Source of the DNA: Panorpa germanica
Lineage: Eukaryota; Arthropoda; Insecta; Mecoptera; Panorpidae
DNA length: 64,000 nucleotides
Assembly: GCA_963678705.1 (NCBI GenBank)
Contig: CAVMBN010000129.1
Location: forward strand, 22,001 to 86,000
Reading direction: 5' to 3'
Shown: in pieces, positions 9,520-22,653 of the stretch
How the letters are laid out: the number at the start of each line of letters is the position of its first letter
Numbering within the stretch: the first letter of the stretch is position 1
Translations under genes and position numbers: made by a program
The notes under the pieces: model-generated
The model's database searches: none
What the model was told of the DNA's origin: nothing
What the model saw: the letters and a program-made list of their open reading frames with translations, nothing else

Positions 9520-11097
9520 ATGAGATATTTATATAAATTCAGTGTGCCTTTGTTTATGGCCGGTGGCCAAGTGACCTTCAAAGAATTAGACCGGCAAAAA
9601 CCTATAGGTACGTCTACTGCGCTATGGAGAACTATTTTCAATGTCGAATATTATTTTTAAAACCGATTACCGTTCCATGAAAAGGCAACTATCTAAAGGT
9701 TGTCCTCAGCGATCTGTAATAGGGCCTGAGCTCTGGAACATGGTATTCGACGAGAACTGTGTTTCTCACTCGAAAGGTTGTGTAGACATATGTTTTGCCA
9801 ACGATAAAGTGATCCTTATCGGTGCAAATAGTACAGAAACCCTAGAAAGCCGTTCTCGACCTGCTATATATAAAATCTGTAGTTTCTTGAAGCTACAAAG
9901 CTACGAAACAAATACAGTAACAACGAATGATAAACTTGTAACACACCTTCGCGTGTCACAAGGACGGAATGAAGCTTAAACTCGGCAACTATGCCGACAC
10001 TATACAAGGGGGCATTTATGCTAATAGTTGTGTATTGTGCTTCGGCATGGTATTACAGGATCAATCTTCCAGATCTTCCATGCAAAGAACTATGTTATTG
10101 ACGATGACGCGTTGTTGCAGAACTGTATCTACAGAAGTGGTGCAAGTGATATTGGGGACAATTCCTTTAGTTCTAAAAATCACTCATGCACTTACTCAAG
10201 TACAAATTACGCTAGAACTGAAAAAATTAAATTTTAATGATTTAAAATTAATGCGACAAATTTCGAGGATTTAAAGTTGATGCGGCTGTAGGATAAAAGT
10301 CTGGAGACGATACCAAATATATTGCAAAAGAGATTAATGCATATAAGCTCTGGCAAGACAGATAGGACTTAATACAAAAAGGAAGACCTACGTATTGGTT
10401 TACAAGGACGTTATTATTGCTTTGCAACACAAGTGGTTCCTATCTACTATGTCTGTGATCGGCTCCTGCTACTTTAGGTGAAAAAAGTGATTAAAAGTGA
10501 GAAATTAATTATGAAAAAAAATTAAATAAATTATATGAATACTTTTCAAACGAAAAGTATTTAAGTTTGTTTTAAATTTGTGTTAATTTACCCTAAACAA
10601 AGTGTTTTTACAAAAGTTTGACAGTTGGAAACCAGTGGTAAAAACGAATTTTTCATTACGCGTAGACGCGGTCTTATAAACATAACCTCAAAATTGTAAC
10701 TTTGATGTTTGATATAATACATTAATAAGTGCGATAGACAAAAAAAGTGATAATAATTAGGTTAGTGTTAGTGCTAAAACATCAAGTGGTTTAAAATTCA
10801 AGAAATCTGTAGAAATATATAAGGAAGACCTCATATAAACACTACAAATATTCGGAAGACAAAAGGTTTCCGCCCACTATCAAGTAAGTCGAATAACATT
10901 AACTATAAATAATATTAAAACACAAGAATTAGTTTATATAAATGCGTGTTTTAAGTAATAATGAGAGTGTATTAATTGTTATAAGTGATTAAGTGAACAA
11001 TATATGCGGTTCTCTTGGAAATAGTTATTGATCGTTCATGAACATTCAATGGTAACAAACAAATGGTAAGTAAGTAGGCATAAGTACAAGTATGTAT
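9520..11097 (+). repeat. Unit 7, class A (IIF-like), 1,578 bp
   Basis: It is slightly short from small deletions, including loss of part of the 14-bp palindrome near 10,340 and two bases near 9,950 ('caccttcgcgtg'), which shift the palm frame. The PLVLKI variant (PLDLKI elsewhere) is shared only with unit 16. Confidence 0.92.
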
Positions 11098-12682
11098 ATG
11101 AGATATTTATAGAAATTCAGTGTGCCTTTGTTGATGTTCGGTGGCCAAGTGACCTTCAAAGAATTAAACTGGCAAAAACCTATAGGTACGTCTACTGCGC
11201 TATTGAGAACTATTTTCATTGTCGAACATTATTTTACAAACCGATTACCGTTCCATGAAAAGGCAACTATCTAAAGGTAGTCCTCAGCGATCTGTAATGG
11301 GGCCTGAGCTCTGAAACATGGTATTTGACGAGAACTGTGTTTCTCACTCGAAAGGTTGTGTAGACATATGTTTTGCCAACGATAATGTGATCCTTATCGG
11401 TGCAAATAGTACAGAAACCCTAGAAAGCCGTTCTCGACCTGCTATATATAAAATCTGTAGTTTCTTAAAGCTACAAAGCTACGAAACAAATACAGTAACA
11501 ACGAATGATAAACTTGTAACACAACTTGCGCGTGTCACAAGGACGGAATGAAGCTTAAACTCGGCAACTATGCCGACACTATACAAGGGGGCATTTATGC
11601 TAATAGTTGTGTATTGTGCTTCGGCATGGTATTACAGGATCAATCTTCCAGATCTTCCATGCAAAGAACTATGTTATTGACGATGACGCGTTGTTGCAGA
11701 ACTGTATCTACAGAAGTGGTGCAAGTGATATTGGGGACAATTCCTTTAGATTTAAAAATTACTCATGCACTTATTCAAGTACAAATTACGCTAGAACTGA
11801 AAAAATCAAATTTTGATGATTTAAAATTAATGCGACAAATTTCGAGGATTTAAAGTTAATGCGGCTGTAGGATAAAAGTCTGGAGACGATACCAAATATA
11901 TTGCCAAAGAGATGAATGCATATATGCATAAGCTCTGGCAAGACAGATGGGACTTAATACAAAAAGGAAGACCTACGTATTGGTTTACAAGGACGTTAAT
12001 ATTGCTTTGCAACACAAGTGGTTCCTATATACTATGTGTGTGATCGGCTTCTGCTACTTTAGGTGAAAAAAGTGATTAAAAGTGAGAAATTAATTATGGA
12101 AAAAAATTAAATAAATTATATGAACACTTTTTCAAACGAAAAGTATTTAAGTTTGTTTTAAATTTGTGTTAATTTACCCTAAACAAAGTGTTTTTACAAA
12201 AGTTTGACAGTTGGAAACCAGTGTTAAAAACGAATTTTTCATTACGCGTACACGCGGGCTTATAAACATAACCTCAAAATTGTAACTTTGATGTTTGATA
12301 TAAGACAATATTAAGTGCGATAGACAAAAAAGTGATAATAATTAGGTTAGTGTTAGTGCTAAAACATCAAGTGGTTAAGAAATTCAAGAAATCTGTAGAG
12401 CTATATAAGGAAGACCTCATATAAACACTACAAATATACGGAAGACAAAGGTTGCCGCCCACTATCAAGTAAGTGGAATAACATTAACTATAAATAATAT
12501 TAAAACATAAGAATTAGTTTATATAAATGCGTGTTTTAAATAATAAAGAGAGTGTATTAATTGTTATAAGTGATTAAGTGAACAATATATGCGGTTTTCT
12601 TGGAAATAGTGATTGATCGTTCATGAACATTAAATGGTAACAAACAAATGGTAAGTAAGTAGGCATAAGTACAAGTATGTAC
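11098..12682 (+). repeat. Unit 8, full length, class A mosaic
   Basis: The palm half resembles unit 5 (Ser in motif B, TQ residue), while from about 11.6 kb onward it matches unit 11 at a 4,192-bp offset, sharing the rare 'aaaattactcatg' and 'cttattcaag'. The switch lies between about 11,523 and 11,750. Trp of ELWN is a stop ('ctctgaaac'). Confidence 0.9.
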
Positions 12683-14270
12683 ATAAGATATTTATAGAAA
12701 TTCAGTGTGCCTTTGATAATGTCTGGTGGCCAAGTGAACTTCAAAGAATTAGACCGGCAAAAACCTCTAGGTACGTCTACTGCGCTATGGAGAACTATTT
12801 TCATTGTCGAACATTCATTTTACAAACCGATTACCGTTCCATGAAAAGGCAACTATCTAAAGGTTGTCCTTAGCGATTTGTAATGGGGCCTGAGCTCTGA
12901 AACATGGTATTCGACGAGAACTGTGTTTCTTACTCAAAAGGTTGTGTAAACGTATGTTTTGCTAACGATAATGTGATTCTTATCGGTGCAAATAGTACAG
13001 AACAACTAGAAAGCCGTTCTCGACCTGCTATAGATAAAATCTGTAGTTTCTTGAAGCTATAAAGCTACAAAACAAATACGGTAACAACGAATGATAAACT
13101 TGTAACACACCTTGCGCGTGTCACAAGGACGGAATAAAGCTTAAACTCGGCAACTATGCCGACACTATACAAGGGGGCATTTATGCCAATGGTTGTGTAT
13201 TGTGCTTCGGCATGGTATTACAGGATCAATCTTCCATATCTTCCATGCAAAGAACTATGTTATTGACGATGACGCGCTGTTGCAGAACTGTATCTACAGA
13301 AGTGGTGCAAGTGATATTGGGGACAATTCCTTTAGATTTAAATATCACTCATGCACTTACTCAAGTAAAAATTACGCTAGAACTAAAAAAATCAAATTTT
13401 GATGATTTAAAATTAATGCGACAAATTTCGAGGATTTAAAGATAATGCGGCTGTAGGATAAAAGTCTGGAGACGATACCAAATATATTGCCAAAGTGATG
13501 AATGCATATATGCATAAGCTCTGGCAAGACAGATGGGACTTAATACAAAAAGGAAGACCTACGTATTGGTTTACAAGGACGTTAATATTGCTTTGCAACA
13601 CAAGTGGTTCCTATCTACTATGTGTGTAATCGGCTCCTGTTACTTTAGGTGATAAAAGTGATTAAAAGTAAGAAATTAATTACGGAACAAAATTAAATAA
13701 ATTATATGAATACTTTTTCAAACGAAAAGTATTTAGGTTTGTTTTAAATTTGTGTTAATTTACCCTAAACAAAGTGTTTTTACAAAAGTTTGACAGTTGG
13801 AAACCAGTGTTCAACACGAATTTTTCATTACGCGTACACGCGGTCTTATAAACATAACCTCAAAATTGTAACTTTGATGTTTGATATAAGACATTAATAA
13901 GTGCGATAGACAAAAAAAGTGATAATAATTAGGTTAGTGTTAGTGCTAAAACATCAAGTGGTTAAGAAATTCAAGAAATCTGTAGAGCTATATAAGGAAG
14001 ACCTCATATAAACACTATAAATATACGGAAGACAAAAGGTTGCCGCCCACTATCAAGTAAGTCGATTAACATTAACTATAAATAATATTAAAACATAAGA
14101 ATTAGTTTATATAAATGCGTGTTTTAAATAATAAAGAGAGTGTATTAATTGCTATAAGTGATTAAGTGAACAATATATGCGGTTTTCTTGGAAATAGTGA
14201 TTGATCGTTCATAAACATTCAATGGTAACAAACAAATTGTAAATAAGTAGGCATAAGTACAAGTATGTAC
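12683..14270 (+). repeat. Unit 9, full length, class B
   Basis: Class B stops lie at 12871-12873 (TAG) and 12898-12900 (TGA), with a further in-frame TAA where CAA is usual ('gaagctataaag'). The ORF-like C-terminal segment is shortened by GAATAA for GAATGA at the palm end. It is the first unit of the 4,192-bp higher-order repeat. Confidence 0.92.
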
Positions 14271-15289
14271 ATGAGATATTTATAGAAATTCAGTGAGCCT
14301 TTGATAATGTCTGGTGGCAAAGTGACCTTCAAAGAATTAGACCGGCAAAAACCTCTAGGTACGTCTACTGCGCTATGGAGAACTATTTTCATTGTCGAAC
14401 ATTAATTTTACAAACCGATTACCGTTCCATGAAAAGGTAACTATCTAAAGGTTGTCCTCAGCGATCCGTAATGGGGCCTGAGCTCTAGAACATGGTATTA
14501 GACGAGAACTGTGTTTCTCACTCGAAAGGTTGTGTAAACGTATGTTTTGCCAACGATAATGTGATCCTTATCGGTGCAAATAGTACAGAACAACTAGAAA
14601 GCCGTTCTCGACCTGCTATAGATAAAATCTGTATTTTCTTGAAGCTACAAAGCTACGAAACAAATACGGTAACAACGAATGATAAACTTGTAACACACCT
14701 TGCGCGTGCCACAAGGACGGAATGAAGCTTAAACTCGGCAACTATACCGACACTATGCAAAAGGGCATTTATGCCAATGGTTGTGTATTTTGCTTCGGCA
14801 TGGTATTACAGGATTAATCTTTCAGATCTTCCATGCAAAGAACTATGTTATTAACGATGCCGCGTTGTTGCAGAACTGTATCTACAGAAGTGGTGCAGGT
14901 GATATTGGGGACAATTCCTTTAGATTTAAAAATCACTATTGCACTTACTTAGTTAGTGTTAGTGCTAAAACATCAAGTGGTTAAGAAATTCAAGAAATCT
15001 GTAGAGCTATATAAGGAAGACCTCATATAAACACTACAAATATACGGAAGACAAAAGGTTGCCGCCCACTATCAAGTAAGTCGAATAACATTACCTATAA
15101 ATAATATTAAAACACAAGAATTAGTTTTTATAAATGCGTGTTTTAAATAATAATGAGAGTGTATTAATTGTTATAAGTTATTTAGTGAACAATATTTGCG
15201 GTTTTCTTGGAAACAGTGATTGATCGTTCATGAACATTCAATGGTAACAAACAAATGGTAAGTAAGTAGGCATAAGTACAAGTATGTAT
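14271..15289 (+). repeat. Unit 10, short form (1,019 bp), class C
   Basis: It has the common 568-bp deletion, joining 'gcacttact' to 'tagttagtg' at 14941-14957, so the rest of the C-terminal block and the first half of the tail are gone. The palm frame is broken by TAA at 14438-14440 and TAG at 14486-14488. Unit 13 shares the first stop. Confidence 0.93.
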
Positions 15290-16874
15290 ATGAGATATTT
15301 ATAGAAATTCAGTGTGCCTTTGTTGATGTCCGGTGGCCAAGTGACCTTCAAAGAATTAGACCGGCAAAAACCTATAGGTACGTCTACTGCGCTATGGAGA
15401 ACTATTTTCATTGTCGAATATTATTTTTCAAACCGATTACCGTTCCATGAAAAGGCAACTATCTAAAGGTTGTCCTCAGCGATCTGTAATGGGGCCTGAG
15501 CTCTGGAACATGGTATTCGACGAGAACTGTGTTTCTCACTCGAAAGGTTGTGTAGACATATGTTTTGCCAACGATAATGTGATCCTTATCGGTGCAAATA
15601 GTACAGAAACCCTAAAAAGCCGTTCTCGACCTGCTATATATAAAATCTGTAGTTTCTTGAAGCTACAAAGCTACGAAACAAATACAGTAACAACGAATGA
15701 TAAACTTGTAACACACCTTGCGCGTGTCACAAGGACGGAATGAAGCTTAAACTCGGCAACTATGCCGACACTATACAAGGGGGCATTTATGCTAATAGTT
15801 GTGTATTGTGCTTCGGCATGGTATTACAGGATCAATCTTCCAGATCTTCCATGCAAAGAACTATGTTATTGACGATGACGCGTTGTTGCAGAACTGTATC
15901 TACAGAAGTGGTGCAAGTGATATTGGGGACAATTCCTATAGATTTAAAAATTACTCATGCACTTATTCAAGTACAAATTACGCTAGAACTGAAAAAATCA
16001 AATTTTGATGATTTAAAATTAATGCGACAAATTTCGAGGATTTAAAGTTAATGCGGCTGTAGGATAAAAGTCTGGAGACGATACCAAATATATTGCCAAA
16101 GAGATAAATGCATATATGCATAAGCTCTGGCAAGACAGATGGGACTTAATACAAAAAAGAAGACCTACGTATTGGTTTACAAGGACGTTAATATTGCTTT
16201 GCAACACAAGTGGTTCCTATATACTATGTGTGTGATCGGCTTCTGCTACTTTAGGTGAAAAAAGTGATTAAAAGTGAGAAATTAATTATGGAAAAAAATT
16301 AAATAAATTATATGAACACTTTTTCAAACGAAAAGTATTTAAGTTTGTTTTAAATTTGTGTTAATTTACCCTAAACAAAGTGTTTTTACAAAAGTTTGAC
16401 AGTTGGAAACCAGTGTTAAAAACGAATTTTTCATTACGCGTACACGCGGTCTTATAAACATAACCTCAAAATTGTAACTTTGATGTTTGATATAAGACAA
16501 TATTAAGTGCGATAGACAAAAAAGTGATAATAATTAGGTTAGTGTTAGTGCTAAAACATCAAGTGGTTAAGAAATTCAAGAAATCTGTAGAGCTATATAA
16601 GGAAGACCTCATATAAACACTACAAATATACGGAAGACAAAGGTTGCCGCCCACTATCAAGTAAGTGGAATAACATTAACTATAAATAATATTAAAACAT
16701 AAGAATTAGTTTATATAAATGCGTGTTTTAAATAATAAAGAGAGTGTATTAATTGTTATAAGTGATTAAGTGAACAATATATGCGGTTTTCTTGGAAATA
16801 GTGATTGATCGTTCATGAACATTAAATGGTAACAAACAAATGGTAAGTAAGTAGGCATAAGTACAAGTATGTAC
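15290..16874 (+). repeat. Unit 11, full length, class A (IIF)
   Basis: The IIF subtype is marked by 'cgaatattatttttc'. The palm frame is open from after the frameshift to the usual stop at 15743. A private PIDLKI lies in the C-terminal block. It is the third member of the first 4,192-bp repeat. Confidence 0.92.
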
Positions 16875-18462
16875 ATAAGATATTTATAGAAATTCAGTGT
16901 GCCTTTGATAATGTCTGGTGGCCAAGTGAACTTCAAAGAATTAGACCGGCAAAAACCTATAGGTACGTCTACTGCGCTATGGAGAACTATTTTCATTGTC
17001 GAACATTCATTTTACAAACCGATTACCGTTCCATGAAAAGGCAACTATCTAAAGGTTGTCCTTAGCGATTTGTAATGGGGCCTGAGCTCTGAAACATGGT
17101 ATTCGACGAGAACTGTGTTTCTTACTCAAAAGGTTGTGTAAACGTATGTTTTGCTAACGATAATGTGATCCTTATCGGTGCAAATAGTACAGAACAACTA
17201 GAAAGCCGTTCTCGACCTGCTATAGATAAAATCTGTAGTTTCTTGAAACTATAAAGCTACAAAACAAATACGGTAACAACGAATGATAAACTTGTAACAC
17301 ACCTTGCGCGTGTCACAAGGACGGAATGAAGCTTAAACTCGGCAACTATGCCGACACTATACAAGGGGGCATTTATGCCAATGGTTGTGTATTGTGCTTC
17401 GGCATGGTATTACAGGATCAATCTTCCATATCTTCCATGCAAAGAACTATGTTATTGACGATGACGCGCTGTTGCAGAACTGTATCTACAGAAGTGGTGC
17501 AAGTGATATTGGGGACAATTCCTTTAGATTTAAATATCACTCATGCACTTACTCAAGTAAAAATTACGCTAGAACTAAAAAAATCAAATTTTGATGATTT
17601 AAAATTAATGCGACAAATTTCGAGGATTTAAAGATAATGCGGCTGTAGGATAAAAGTCTGGAGACGATACCAAATATATTGCCAAAGTGATGAATGCATA
17701 TATGCATAAGCTCTGGCAAGACAGATGGGACTTAATACAAAAAGGAAGACCTACGTATTGGTTTACAAGGACGTTAATATTGCTTTGCAACACAAGTGGT
17801 TCCTATCTACTATGTGTGTAATCGGCTCCTGTTACTTTAGGTGATAAAAGTGATTAAAAGTAAGAAATTAATTACGGAACAAAATTAAATAAATTATATG
17901 AATACTTTTTCAAACGAAAAGTATTTAGGTTTGTTCTAAATTTGTGTTAATTTACCCTAAACAAAGTGTTTTTACAAAAGTTTGACAGTTGGAAACCAGT
18001 GTTCAACACGAATTTTTCATTACGCGTACACGCGGTCTTATAAACATAACCTCAAAATTGTAACTTTGATGTTTGATATAAGACATTAATAAGTGCGATA
18101 GACAAAAAAAGTGATAATAATTAGGTTAGTGTTAGTGCTAAAACATCAAGTGGTTAAGAAATTCAAGAAATCTGTAGAGCTATATAAGGAAGACCTCATA
18201 TAAACACTATAAATATACGGAAGACAAAAGGTTGCCGCCCACTATCAAGTAAGTCGATTAACATTAACTATAAATAATATTAAAACATAAGAATTAGTTT
18301 ATATAAATGCGTGTTTTAAATAATAAAGAGAGTGTATTAATTGCTATAAGTGATTAAGTGAACAATATATGCGGTTTTCTTGGAAATAGTGATTGATCGT
18401 TCATAAACATTCAATGGTAACAAACAAATTGTAAATAAGTAGGCATAAGTACAAGTATGTAC
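16875..18462 (+). repeat. Unit 12, full length, class B
   Basis: It is a near copy of unit 9 at +4,192 bp and carries the same class B stops. Small differences include 'aaacctatagg' for 'aaacctctagg', 'gaaactataaag' for 'gaagctataaag', and GAATGA for GAATAA at the palm end. Confidence 0.92.
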
Positions 18463-19481
18463 ATGAGATATTTATAGAAATTCAGTGAGCCTTTGATAAT
18501 GTCTGGTGGCAAAGTGACCTTCAAAGAATTAGACCGGCAAAAACCTCTAGGTACGTCTACTGCGCTATGGAGAACTATTTTCATTGTCGAACATTAATTT
18601 TACAAACCGATTACCGTTCCATGAAAAGGTAACTATCTAAAGGTTGTCCTCAGCGATCCGTAATGGGGCCTGAGCTCTGGAACATAGTATTAGACGAGAA
18701 CTGTGTTTCTCACTCGAAAGGTTGTGTAAACGTATGTTTTGCCAACGATAATGTGATCCTTATCGGTGCAAATAGTACAGAACAACTAGAAAGCCGTTCT
18801 CGACCTGCTATAGATAAAATCTGTATTTTCTTGAAGCTACAAAGCTACGAAACAAATACGGTAACAACGAATGATAAACTTGTAACACACCTTGCGCGTG
18901 CCACAAGGACGGAATGAAGCTTAAACTCGGCAACTATACCGACACTATGCAAAAGGGCATTTATGCCAATGGTTGTGTATTTTGCTTCGGCATGGTATTA
19001 CAGGATTAATCTTTCAGATCTTCCATGCAAAGAACTATGTTATTAACGATGCCGCGTTGTTGCAGAACTGTATCTACAGAAGTGGTGCAGGTGATATTGG
19101 GGACAATTCCTTTAGATTTAAAAATCACTATTGCACTTACTTAGTTAGTGTTAGTGCTAAAACATCAAGTGGTTAAGAAATTCAAGAAATCTGTAGAGCT
19201 ATATAAGGAAGACCTCATATAAACACTACAAATATACGGAAGACAAAAGGTTGCCGCCCACTATCAAGTAAGTCGAATAACATTACCTATAAATAATATT
19301 AAAACACAAGAATTAGTTTTTATAAATGCGTGTTTTAAATAATAATGAGAGTGTATTAATTGTTATAAGTTATTTAGTGAACAATATTTGCGGTTTTCTT
19401 GGAAACAGTGATTGATCGTTCATGAACATTCAATGGTAACAAACAAATGGTAAGTAAGTAGGCATAAGTACAAGTATGTAT
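18463..19481 (+). repeat. Unit 13, short form (1,019 bp), class C
   Basis: It is a near copy of unit 10 at +4,192 bp, including the 568-bp deletion junction near 19,133-19,150 and the TAA stop at 18630-18632. The second stop of unit 10 is absent (Trp retained). Confidence 0.93.
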
Positions 19482-21067
19482 ATGAGATATTTATAGAAAT
19501 TCAGTGTGCCTTTGTTGATGTCCGGTGGCCAAGTGACCTTCAAAGAATTAGACCGGCAAAAACCTATAGGTACGTCTACTGCGCTATGGAGAACTATTTT
19601 CATTGTCGAATATTATTTTTCAAACCGATTACCGTTCCATGAAAAGGCAACTATCTAAAGGTTGTCCTCAGCGATCTGTAATGGGGCCTGAGCTCTGGAA
19701 CATGGTATTCGACGAGAACTGTGTTTCTCACTCGAAAGGTTGTGTAGACATATGTTTTGCCAACGATAATGTGATCCTTATCGGTGCAAATAGTACAGAA
19801 ACCCTAAAAAGCCGTTCTCGACCTGCTATATATAAAATCTGTAGTTTCTTGAAGCTACAAAGCTACGAAACAAATACAGTAACAACGAATTATAAACTTG
19901 TAACACACCTTGCGCGTGTCACAAGGACGGAATGAAGCTTAAACTCGGCAACTATGCCGACACTATACAAGGGGGCATTTATGCTAATAGTTGTGTATTG
20001 TGCTTCGGCATGGTATTACAGGATCAATCTTCCAGATCTTCCATGCAGAGAACTATGTTATTGACGATGACGCGTTGTTGCAAAACTGTATCTACAGAAG
20101 TGGTGCAAGTGATATTAGGGACAATTCCTTTAGATTTAAAAATCACTAATGCACTTACTCAAGTACAAATTGCGCTAGAACTGAAAAAATTAAATTTTGA
20201 TGATTTAAAATTAATGCGACAAATTTCGAGGATTTAAAGTTAATGCGGCTGTAGGATAAAAGTCTGGAGACGATACCAAATATATTGCCAAAGAGATAAT
20301 TGCATATATGCATAAGCTCTGGCAAGACAGATGGGACTTAATACAAAAAGGAAGACCTACGTATTGGTTTTTAAGGACGTTAATATTGCTTTGCAACACA
20401 AGTGGTTCCTATCTACTATGTGTGTGATCGGCTCCTGCTACTTTAGGTGAAAAAAGTGATTAAAAGTGAGAAATTAATTATGGAAAAAAATTAAATAAAT
20501 TATATGAATACTTTTTCAAACGAAAAGTATTTAAGTTTGTTTTAAATTTGTGTTAATTTACCCTAAACAAAGTGTTTTTACAAAAGTTTGACAGTTGGAA
20601 ACCAGTGTTAAAAACGAATTTTTCAATACGTGTACACGCGGTCTTATAAACATTACCTCAAATTTGTAACTATGATGTTTGATATAAGACATTAATAGGT
20701 GCGATAGACAAAAAAAGTGATAATAATTAGGTTAGTGTTAGTGCTAAAACATCAAGTGGTTTAAAATTCAAGAAATCTGTAGAGATATATAAGGAAGACC
20801 TCATATAAACACTACAAATCTACGGAAGACAAAAGGTTGCCGCCCACTATCAAGTAAGTCGAATAACATTAACTATAAATAATATTAAAACACAAGAATT
20901 AGTTTATATAAATGCGTGTTTTAAATAATAATGAGAGTGTATTAATTGTTATAAGTGATTAAGTGAACAATATATGCGGTTTTCTTGGAAATAGTGATTG
21001 ATCGTTCATGAACATTCAATGGTAACAAACAAATTGTAAATAAGTAGGCATAAGTACAAGTATGTAT
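19482..21067 (+). repeat. Unit 14, full length, class A (IIF), chimeric
   Basis: The left part follows unit 11 at +4,192 bp. After about 20,080 it switches to the sequence of unit 15, sharing 'gatattaggg', 'aatcactaatgc', 'caaattgcgc' and 'ggtttttaagg'. The unit therefore looks like the product of a crossover or conversion near the STEVV codons. Confidence 0.9.
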
Positions 21068-22653
21068 ATGAGATATTTATAGAAATTCAGTGTGCCTTTG
21101 TTGATGTCCGGTGGCCAAGTGACCTTCAAAGAATTAGACCGGCAAAAACCTATAGGTACGTCTACTGCGCTATGGAGAACTATTTTCATTGTCGAACATT
21201 ATTTTACAAACCGATTACCGTTCCATGAAAAGGCAACTATCTAAAGGTTGTCCTCAGCGATCTGTAATGGGGCCTGAGCTCTAGAACATGGTATTCGACG
21301 AGAACTGTGTTTCTCACTCGAAAGGTTGTGTAGACATATGTTTTGCCAACGATAATGTGATCCTTATCGGTGCAAATAGTACAGAAACCCTAGAAAGCCG
21401 TTCTCGACCTGCTATATATAAAATCTGTAGTTTCTTGAAGCTACAAAGCTACGAAACAAATACAGTAACAACGAATGATAAACTTGTAACACACCTTGCG
21501 CGTGTCACAAGGACGGAATGAAGCTTAAACTCGGCCACTATGCCGACACTATACAAGGGGGCATTTATGCTAATAGTTGTGTATTGTGCTTCGGCATGGT
21601 GTTACAGGATCAATCTTCCAGATCTTCCATGCAAAGAACTATGTTATTGACGATGACGCGTTGTTGCAGAACTGTATCTACAGAAGTGGTGCAAGTGATA
21701 TTAGGGACAATTCCTTTAGATTTAAAAATCACTAATGCACTTACTCAAGTACAAATTGCGCTAGAACTGAAAAAATTAAATTTTGATAATTTAAAATTAA
21801 TGCGACAAATTTCGAGGATTTAAAGTTAATGCGGCTGTAGGATAAAAGTCTGGAGACGATACCAAATATATTGCCAAAGAGATAATTGCATATATGCATA
21901 AGCTCTGGCAAGACAGATGGGACTTAATACAAAAAGGAAGACCTACGTATTGGTTTTTAAGGACGTTAATATTGCTTTGCAACACAAGTGGTTCCTATCT
22001 ACTATGTGTGTGATCGGCTCCTGCTACTTTAGGTGAAAAAAGTGATTAAAAGTGAGAAATTAATTATGGAAAAAAATTAAATAAATTATATGAATACTTT
22101 TTCAAACGAAAAGTATTTAAGTTTGTTTTAAATTTGTGTTAATTTACCCTAAACAAAGTGTTTTTACAAAAGTTTGACAGTTGGTAACCAGTGTTAAAAA
22201 CGAATTTTTCAATACGTGTACACGCGGTCTTATAAACATTACCTCAAATTTGTAACTATGATGTTTGATATAAGACATTAATAGGTGCGATAGACAAAAA
22301 AAGTGATAATAATTAGGTTAGTGTTAGTGCTAAAACATCAAGTGGTTTAAAATTCAAGAAATCTGTAGAGATATATAAGGAAGACCTCATATAAACACTA
22401 CAAATCTACGGAAGACAAAAGGTTGCCGCATACTATCAAGTAAGTCGAATAACATTAACTATAAATAATATTAAAACACAAGATTTAGTTTATATAAATG
22501 CGTGTTTTAAATAATAATGAGAGTGTATTAATTGTTATAAGTGATTAAGTGAACAATATATGCGGTTTTCTTGGAAATAGTGATTGATCGTTCATGAACA
22601 TTCAATGGTAACAAACAAATTGTAAATAAGTAGGCATAAGTACAAGTATGTAT
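21068..22653 (+). repeat. Unit 15, full length, class A (IIL)
   Basis: The C-terminal and tail halves are almost identical to unit 14, as after a recent one-unit duplication. Trp of ELWN is a TAG stop ('ctctagaac'), shared with unit 16. The tail has the cgtgtacacg palindrome variant. Confidence 0.91.

Larger units (their letters stand above)
12683..16874 (+). repeat. Higher-order repeat of 4,192 bp, copy 1 (units 9-11)
   Basis: The block is full class B (1,588 bp), short class C (1,019 bp) and full IIF (1,585 bp). It recurs at exactly +4,192 bp with the same private marks. Similarity at this offset already starts in unit 8 (about 11.6 kb). Confidence 0.93.
16875..21066 (+). repeat. Higher-order repeat of 4,192 bp, copy 2 (units 12-14)
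   Basis: It follows copy 1 closely until about 20,080 and then diverges to the unit 15 type. The same 4,192-bp offset links units 17 and 20 further right, but there the pattern is not continued. Confidence 0.91.

Noticed and set aside
11827-12015. A 62-codon minus-strand frame in most full units
   Set aside because: It is the reverse of the C-terminal LWQDRWDL region; amplification alone explains its recurrence.
12574-12804. A 76-codon minus-strand frame spanning the boundary into class B units
   Set aside because: It is antisense to the tail and motif A region, crosses a unit boundary, occurs only next to class B units, and resembles no family I know.
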